Source: Amycolatopsis orientalis DSM 40040 = KCTC 9412 (lineage in GTDB: Bacteria > Actinomycetota > Actinomycetes > Mycobacteriales > Pseudonocardiaceae). Taken from it: a stretch of 64,000 nucleotides of DNA. The stretch spans positions 124,001 through 188,000 of the forward strand of contig NZ_ASJB01000080.1 of the NCBI RefSeq assembly GCF_000478275.1, read 5' to 3'. Under the pieces are notes generated by a model that was given only the letters and a program-made list of their open reading frames with translations, was not told the DNA's origin and ran no database searches. Position 1 is the stretch's first letter, and each line of letters begins with the position of its first letter. The position numbers and the translations under genes are program-made. Of the stretch, positions 59,025 through 64,000 are shown piece after piece.

Positions 59025-59651
59025 ATGCCGATCCACGTGCTGCTCATCGACGACCACGAGGTGGTGAGGCGCGGTCTGCGCGACCTCCTCACCGACGAGC
59101 CCGACATCGAGGTCGTCGCCGAAGCGAGCGGGGTCGACGAAGCCCTCGCCGTGGCGATGCACGTCGAGCCGGACGTCGCGGTGGTCGACGTGCGGCTCGG
59201 CGACGGTGACGGCATCGCGCTCTGCCGCGAGCTGCGCTCGAAGCCGAACCCGCCGCAGTGCCTGATGCTGACCGCGTTCGACGACGAGGAGGCCATGGTC
59301 GGCGCGATCATGGCGGGCGCCGCCGGGTACCTGCTGAAGCAGGTCCGCGGGCAGGACGTCGTCAACGCGGTCCGCGAGGTCGCGGCGGGCCGCTCGCTGC
59401 TCGACCCGCTGTCGACGGCGCGCGTGCTGGACAAGCTGCGGCATCCGCCCGAGGACGAACTCGGCTCGCTCACCGAACGCGAGCGTGAGGTGCTCGAGCT
59501 GATCGGGCAGGGCATGTCCAACCGCGAGATCGCGGAGCGCCTGTTCCTCGCGGAGAAGACGGTGAAGAACTACGTGACGTCGGTCCTCGCGAAGCTCGGC
59601 ATGCAGCGCCGCACGCAGGCCGCGGCGTGGATCGCGCGCCGGGACAGGTAG
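59025..59651 (+). CDS. NarL/LuxR-type response regulator, DevR-like
   Basis: 208 residues from ATG 59025 (GTGGGGG upstream). Receiver: IDDHEVVRRGL (Asp9, Asp10), phospho-acceptor Asp55 in VAVVDVRLGDG, Thr83 and Lys105. The LuxR-type HTH (about 142-208) reads LTEREREVLELIGQGMSNRE and RLFLAEKTVKNYVTSVLAKL. The sequence is closely similar to mycobacterial DevR/DosR, including FLAEKTVKNYV and GMxRRTQAA. No cognate kinase (DevS/DosT type) is adjacent; the truncated sensor at 53894 has no kinase. Probably controls hypoxia or redox genes from a distance. Confidence 0.92.
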   Translation: MPIHVLLIDDHEVVRRGLRDLLTDEPDIEVVAEASGVDEALAVAMHVEPDVAVVDVRLGDGDGIALCRELRSKPNPPQCLMLTAFDDEEAMVGAIMAGAAGYLLKQVRGQDVVNAVREVAAGRSLLDPLSTARVLDKLRHPPEDELGSLTEREREVLELIGQGMSNREIAERLFLAEKTVKNYVTSVLAKLGMQRRTQAAAWIARRDR

Positions 59652-61297
59652 TGCGCGAAAAAAGTACCCCCCCCCCGTCGTTTTGGGCGAAAGTCCCGGT
59701 TGATCCCGCGTTCGACCAGTGGCTCACCGTCGGCTTCGAGCGCAAGGTCCTCGTCGTCGTCCGCACGGTCACGACGCTGACGAGGTTGCTGGACATCCTG
59801 TCGTTGATCGACCACGATCGCCGCGTCCAGCTGGTCTTCACCTACGACGCGGACAGCAGCGCGATCTTCAGCGCCGGGGTGCCCGAATACCTCGGTGCGC
59901 TGCGCGCCGCCGTCGTTCCTTGGCGGCAGGCGCTGGAAAGCCGCTTCGATCTGGTGATCGCGGCGAGCGAGAACGACGATCTCCACCTCTTCGACGCGCC
60001 GATCGTGCTCGTGCCCCACGGAATCGGCTACCAGAAGTACTACCCGCGGAGCCGGACGGTCGCCGGGATGAACCCGGACCGGCTCGTCCGCGACGGCCGG
60101 GTCGTCCCGGCCATGGTCGCGCTTTCCCATCCCGAGCAGCGCGCCCACCTGCGAGAAGCGGGTCCTGACGCGGCGGCACGGGCGGTGATGGTCGGCGACC
60201 CGTGCCACGATCGGCTGCGGGCGGGAACGCATCGCGCTCCCGCCTACCGGGCGGCCTTCGGGGATCCCGGCCACACCTTGGTGGTCATCGCCTCCACCTG
60301 GGGACCCGGTTCGCTGCTGGGCACCGTGCCCGATCTCCCGCTGCGACTGGTCTCCGAACTGGAATACGACGGGTATCGCTGCTGTGCCGTGCTCCATCCG
60401 GGCATCACCGCGGCCCACAGCCCTTGGCAGGTCGACGCGTGGCTTTCCGAGGCACGGCAGGCGGGGCTTCGAGTGCTTCCCCCCGAAGCCGGCTGGCAGG
60501 CCGCGCTCATCGCCGCTTCGTGTGTCATCTCGGATTTCGGCTCGCTGGCGCTGTACGCCGCCGCGGTGGACCGGCCGTTGCTCCTGATCGGCGACGGCGG
60601 GGAGACCGTGGTTCCCGGTTCGCCCATCGAAGCGCTCGCCGCGCAGACCGCGCGGCTCGATCCGGACGCCGCGCTGGGACCGCAGATCGATCTCGCGATC
60701 CACCGGCACAGCCCCGGCGAGTACGCGGCCGTCGTCAAACAGGCCGTCGGCGCCCCGGACATGTCGGCCGGACTGCTGCGGCCGCGGCTGTATCGGCTGA
60801 TGGACCTTCCCGAGCCCGCCACCGAAGCCTCGTTCCCGCCCCACGAGGTGCCCGACGTCGAGCCGCACGAGGTCGCCACCTTCGTCGTCGGCGCGGAGGA
60901 GTCGGGACCGGCCGTGAAGATCGTGCGATTCCCGAGTACCGGCCGAAGGCACGACCTGGCGGGCAAACACCTCGTGGCGCACGAAACCCGGGCGACACTG
61001 CGGCAACTGTCCAATGCGTCGATCGTCTACATCGGACTCGAAGAGCCGGAGCGCGAACGCTTTCCCCTTTGGTCGGAGGAGATTCTCCGTCAGTGGCCGG
61101 ACGCGTCGGTGGCCGCGGCGACGGTGGGCACGAGTACTTGCCTGGTCCGTACCCGTGACGGTGTCCAGCGGGAGCTGACACTGACCGACCGCTCGATCGA
61201 TCCGCTGATCGCCGCTTCGCTGGCTTACCTCGGCCGGTTGTCCCCGGCCGAAGTCGTCAAGGTCGGCGGTCGCTCGACGACGATTCGAGTGCGCTGA
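59651..61297 (+). CDS. GT-B-like protein of unknown function
   Basis: 548 residues from GTG 59651, sharing a base with the response-regulator stop (TAGTG). A Rossmann-like first half contains VLVVVRTVTTLTRLLDIL, LVFTYDADSS and VLVPHGIGYQKY; the second half has VMVGDPCHDRL, VVIASTWGPGSLLG, CVISDFGSLALYAAAVDRPL and LLIGDGGE. These recall CDP-glycerol glycerophosphotransferase-like GT-B folds, so a glycan or teichoic-acid-type transferase is possible but unproven. A C10 tract lies at codons 6-9. The 3' end overlaps the opposing ATPase gene by 41 bases. Confidence 0.78.
   Translation: MREKSTPPPSFWAKVPVDPAFDQWLTVGFERKVLVVVRTVTTLTRLLDILSLIDHDRRVQLVFTYDADSSAIFSAGVPEYLGALRAAVVPWRQALESRFDLVIAASENDDLHLFDAPIVLVPHGIGYQKYYPRSRTVAGMNPDRLVRDGRVVPAMVALSHPEQRAHLREAGPDAAARAVMVGDPCHDRLRAGTHRAPAYRAAFGDPGHTLVVIASTWGPGSLLGTVPDLPLRLVSELEYDGYRCCAVLHPGITAAHSPWQVDAWLSEARQAGLRVLPPEAGWQAALIAASCVISDFGSLALYAAAVDRPLLLIGDGGETVVPGSPIEALAAQTARLDPDAALGPQIDLAIHRHSPGEYAAVVKQAVGAPDMSAGLLRPRLYRLMDLPEPATEASFPPHEVPDVEPHEVATFVVGAEESGPAVKIVRFPSTGRRHDLAGKHLVAHETRATLRQLSNASIVYIGLEEPERERFPLWSEEILRQWPDASVAAATVGTSTCLVRTRDGVQRELTLTDRSIDPLIAASLAYLGRLSPAEVVKVGGRSTTIRVR
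59667..59676 (+). repeat. C10 homopolymer near the start of the GT-B-like gene
   Basis: Ten consecutive C residues follow A6-GTA (A6 at 59658-59663), within codons 6-9 of the gene starting at 59651. A change of one or two C would shift the frame near the N-terminus. Confidence 0.8.
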
Positions 61298-63455
61298 AGT
61301 ACCGGTCGGCTCGCGGGTGGCCGATCCGCGTGGCGTCGTAGGCGAGCCGCCCCCAGACGTCGATCGCGCCGGGGTCACCTTCGGCGGTCATGAGCCGCGC
61401 CTGGAGTTCCCTGAGCTCCCAGACGTACTGGGTGGCTCGCTGGGCGGCCAGCTGATTCCACGCGGAGCCGAAGCGCGCTCGCGCCCCGGCTAGGTCACCG
61501 AGAGCCAGATACGCGTTGGCGTACACCATTTCGACGCGGGCCTGGTTGCGCCCGGCGGCTGCCATCGTGCCGAGAACGGCGATCGCCTCTTGCGGACGGC
61601 CGGACTTGATCAGCACGTTCGCGAGCATCCGGGGGTGAATGGCGAGCGCCGGGCCATCGGCGAGTTCCGTGCTGAGGGCACACGCCGCCCGAAGGTGCCG
61701 TTCGGCTTCCGCGAGTTCCCGCTGGATTTCCGCTTCCCCGGCGTTCCGGTGGGCGAGCAGATCCGCGCGTTCTTCGTGGAAACGGCCCCGGAACTCCGCC
61801 AGCGACGCCCGCAGCTTGCGCCATCGGCTCTCCGCGAACCCCGCCGCCGGACCGGACAGGATCTTCGCCGCCCTGTCGAGATCCTCCAGCGCCGCGGGGA
61901 ACCAACGCGCGATGTAGCGGGCCTTGCCCCGCATCATCAAGGCCCGCGCGAGTTGGGCGGGTTTCGCGTCCTCGTCCGCTTCGACGGCCTTCACGGCCCA
62001 GTCGCTGATGTCGACGAATTCGCGCCAGTAGCCACGCTTGTTCACCAGCGCCTCGAAGGCCCCGGCCAGTTGCAAGGACTCCTTGTAGCGGCGGCGGAGG
62101 CAGGCGAGCTTCACCAGCTCACCGATCAGCGACCGGTGCGCCTCCAGCCAGTCGATGTGATCGACCCGCAGGTCCCAGTCCCGCTTCGACGGAACGACGT
62201 AGGTGCGCAGGCGCTGGGGATTCTCCCGGAAATCCGCCGCGACCGCCGTGTCGCGGACGTAGGCGAGCAACCGGTCGAAGCCCGCCTCCCGCTCGGCGGG
62301 CAGTGTGCGTGCGTACTGTCCCGCGAGGATGGTGAGCGAGTACCAATCGCCGGCCTGGTAGGTCAGCTGCGCGGCGATGAGTTCGTCGATGACCTTCGCG
62401 TCGCCGGTCATCGCCGTCGCGGTGGCCCGGGTGAAGAAGCCACCGGGATGCTCGGCCAGTACGGCACAGGCCTCGACGGCCGCGTCCGAAAGCCGGGCGA
62501 ACGTGCGCCGCAAGGAATCCTGAATGACTCCTTCGACGTCTACGACACCCGTATCGCGGTACTCGTCGAGCAATGTCGCCACCGGCCGCGCTTCCCCGGC
62601 GCGACCGGCGAGGGTGACGCCGACCTCGCGGAGCGCGAGCGGCATCCGATCGCAGAGGTCGACCAACCGGTCGGTCTCGACCGGTTCGTCCGTCAGCCGC
62701 ACCTTGCCGCAGAAGTCCGCGAGCAGTTCACGCGCGCCCTCGACGTCGAGTCCCCGCAGCTCGATGGCCGCGGGGTCGCAGGTCTTGAGTTCGCGGCTGT
62801 ACACCGACGCCGTCGCCAGCACCAGGCTGGTGCGGAACCTGGTGAACAAGGCCGGCTCGGCGGCGAGTTCGACGTCGTCCAGGATGACCACGAACGACCT
62901 GGTGACCAGCACCGCCAGGAACTGCCGGTCCAGCTGCTCGTCGTCGGCCGGGATCTCGCCGTGGGGGATCCCGAACTCCCTGAGCACGTACCGTTTCACC
63001 GCGGCCGCGTCGAATTCGTCGCCGTCGCGATACCGGCCGAGTGGCACCTCGACCCGGCCCGAGGGGAAGTCTTCCTGTACCCGGTCGGCGAGCTGGCGGG
63101 CGAGTTCGGTCTTTCCCGAACCTGCCGCGCCGACGATCAGCTTCAGCCCCGTCCTCGGCGGATCGGCGAGGATGGCCAGGTGGTTGCGGAAATTCTCGAT
63201 TCCCGCCGTCGCCGTCGAGGCGTTTTCCTCATGGAGTACGGAAACCGCCTCGATCAGGCGATCAGCCCACTCCTTGTCGGCACGGGCGGCGGCGAGTGCC
63301 CGGCGGCTCAGCGCGTCCTTGCCGGACTTGGTCGTGCCCAGCCTTTCCTTGAGCAGCGACACCACGTTCCGGCTCGCCGTCGACACCGCCCCCACCGCCG
63401 AGGTCGCGGCCGCCTTCGCGGCTTCGTCCACGACGACCTGCAAAAGATCGACCAC
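61257..63455 (-). CDS. STAND (NB-ARC-like) ATPase with TPR-like C-terminus
   Basis: 732 residues from GTG 63455 (GGGGGAGG upstream). An Ala-rich, possibly membrane-binding amphipathic N-terminus (about 1-40, EAAKAAATSAVGAVS) precedes the ATPase: Walker A GAAGSGKT at 109-116, Walker B FVVILDD at 188-194, then MPLALREVG (GLPL-like motif, near 270-280). The C-terminal half is helical repeats (about 430-720). This is the architecture of signal-transduction ATPases with numerous domains, some of which sense phage or cell damage. The effector is not recognisable, so function is open. Confidence 0.8.
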   Translation of the reverse strand: MVDLLQVVVDEAAKAAATSAVGAVSTASRNVVSLLKERLGTTKSGKDALSRRALAAARADKEWADRLIEAVSVLHEENASTATAGIENFRNHLAILADPPRTGLKLIVGAAGSGKTELARQLADRVQEDFPSGRVEVPLGRYRDGDEFDAAAVKRYVLREFGIPHGEIPADDEQLDRQFLAVLVTRSFVVILDDVELAAEPALFTRFRTSLVLATASVYSRELKTCDPAAIELRGLDVEGARELLADFCGKVRLTDEPVETDRLVDLCDRMPLALREVGVTLAGRAGEARPVATLLDEYRDTGVVDVEGVIQDSLRRTFARLSDAAVEACAVLAEHPGGFFTRATATAMTGDAKVIDELIAAQLTYQAGDWYSLTILAGQYARTLPAEREAGFDRLLAYVRDTAVAADFRENPQRLRTYVVPSKRDWDLRVDHIDWLEAHRSLIGELVKLACLRRRYKESLQLAGAFEALVNKRGYWREFVDISDWAVKAVEADEDAKPAQLARALMMRGKARYIARWFPAALEDLDRAAKILSGPAAGFAESRWRKLRASLAEFRGRFHEERADLLAHRNAGEAEIQRELAEAERHLRAACALSTELADGPALAIHPRMLANVLIKSGRPQEAIAVLGTMAAAGRNQARVEMVYANAYLALGDLAGARARFGSAWNQLAAQRATQYVWELRELQARLMTAEGDPGAIDVWGRLAYDATRIGHPRADRYFSALESSSSDRRP

Positions 63456-63549
63456 GGCCTCCCCCTCGTTCAGCCAAGAACGCCACGGTAGCAGCGGGAG
63501 GTACGAGCGTCACACATCGTGAACACGCTCAGGGGTGCACGGGTACGGG

Positions 63550-64000
63550 CTAAGCGCGGGTCAGTTTCGCGAAGACGACGACGTTGTCGAGGTAGTTGCC
63601 GGTCGAGGAGTCGAAGTCCCCGCCGCAGGTGATCAGGCGCAGTTCCGGCCCGGTCGTGTCGCCGTAGACCCTCTCCGTCGGGAAGGACGCCTTCGGATGC
63701 CGCTCGACGGCGTACACGGTGAACACCGCCGTGACCCCGTCCTGGCGATGGACGACGGCCTCGTCACCGGCCTTCAGATCCTTGAGCCGGACGAAAACAC
63801 CGGGGACCTTCTTGTAGTCGACGTGCCCGGCGAGTACGGCGGGACCGACCTCGCCGGGGGCCGGACCGCCGGTGAACCAGCCGGTGGTGACCGCGTCGCG
63901 CGGTACCTGCAGGCTGCCGTCACCGGACAGGCCGAGGTCGACGATCTCGCCGGTGCGGACCCCGATCGCGGGGATTTCGAGGGTCGTCGGTTTCGCGTGC
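63550..64000 (-). CDS. Class F sortase (C-terminal part)
   Basis: About 150 residues are visible on the minus strand, ending at TAG 63552-63550; the N-terminus lies beyond base 64000. The visible part opens AKPTTLEIPAIGVRTGEIVD, includes VLAGHVDYK (catalytic His) and LRLITCGGDFDSSTGNYLDN (catalytic Cys). This is the compact class F sortase of actinobacteria, a membrane-anchored transpeptidase that attaches LPXTG-type proteins to the cell wall. No sortase substrate is adjacent within the window. Confidence 0.9.
   Translation of the reverse strand, partial: HAKPTTLEIPAIGVRTGEIVDLGLSGDGSLQVPRDAVTTGWFTGGPAPGEVGPAVLAGHVDYKKVPGVFVRLKDLKAGDEAVVHRQDGVTAVFTVYAVERHPKASFPTERVYGDTTGPELRLITCGGDFDSSTGNYLDNVVVFAKLTRA

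Noticed and set aside
63550..63620. Possible loss of the catalytic Arg in the sortase (Leu in GNYLDN)
   Set aside because: Class F sortases vary at this position and the residue assignment is uncertain without an alignment, so it is not reported as a defect.

Overview
The window is high-GC actinobacterial chromosome. Frequent GTG/TTG starts, Shine-Dalgarno sites, DUF3558 lipoproteins, a septum-formation-family protein, an AfsR/SARP-type regulator and F420-type oxidoreductases point to Pseudonocardiaceae, most likely Amycolatopsis. The genus is an inference from gene content; there is no 16S gene here. I saw no tRNA, rRNA, CRISPR array, insertion sequence or prophage.

Layout. 1-2 kb: edge of an F420-dependent oxidoreductase, a HAD phosphatase and a PlsC-like acyltransferase. 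2-10 kb: five polytopic membrane proteins (GT-C-like enzymes, a DUF6541 protein and a UPF0104/MprF-type flippase-like protein). 9.7-17.3 kb: the most interesting part. A tightly overlapping minus-strand operon (LpxA-like acyltransferase, acyl carrier protein, SDR reductase, AMP-forming ligase, LuxE-like acyl-protein synthetase, LuxC-like acyl reductase, then the flippase-like protein) diverges from a DegT aminotransferase / Gfo-Idh-MocA oxidoreductase pair. This looks like a dedicated pathway that makes a 3-amino sugar nucleotide and decorates it with a custom acyl group, in an organism expected to have no lipid A. 17.4-19.4 kb: an ECF sigma factor, a membrane partner and a divergently encoded secreted paralogue of the partner's outer domain, with ECF-like promoters facing both ways. 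21.4-25.3 kb: a second sugar operon (DegT aminotransferase, NAD-dependent epimerase, GT4 glycosyltransferase, hexapeptide acyltransferase).

25-38 kb holds a large AfsR-like regulator, a C45-type Ntn hydrolase with an MFS exporter, a TetR/SnoaL pair divergent from L-2-hydroxyglutarate oxidase (two matching operators), seryl-tRNA synthetase and a class III aminotransferase. 38.5-49.4 kb holds a haloalkane dehalogenase, a three-gene cassette resembling E. coli yjfL-yjfM-yjfC, envelope proteins, a frameshifted MFS gene, prephenate dehydratase with a histidine phosphatase, a macro-domain protein and pantothenate kinase. 49.7-64 kb holds a small membrane protein, a Phd/VapC toxin-antitoxin pair, two unknown proteins sharing an MSPVSR-x-RK start, a sensor-kinase-like protein lacking its kinase, a MazG-like pyrophosphohydrolase, a secreted M14 carboxypeptidase, a DevR-like response regulator, a gene with a C10 tract near its start, a STAND ATPase and a class F sortase cut by the window end.

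Convergent gene ends are punctuated by dispersed palindromes built on TTTAGTCCTCTGGATGCGG or GCGTTTAGCCCGCTAAACGC, which probably work as bidirectional terminators and in three cases supply or overlap a stop codon of the adjoining gene.
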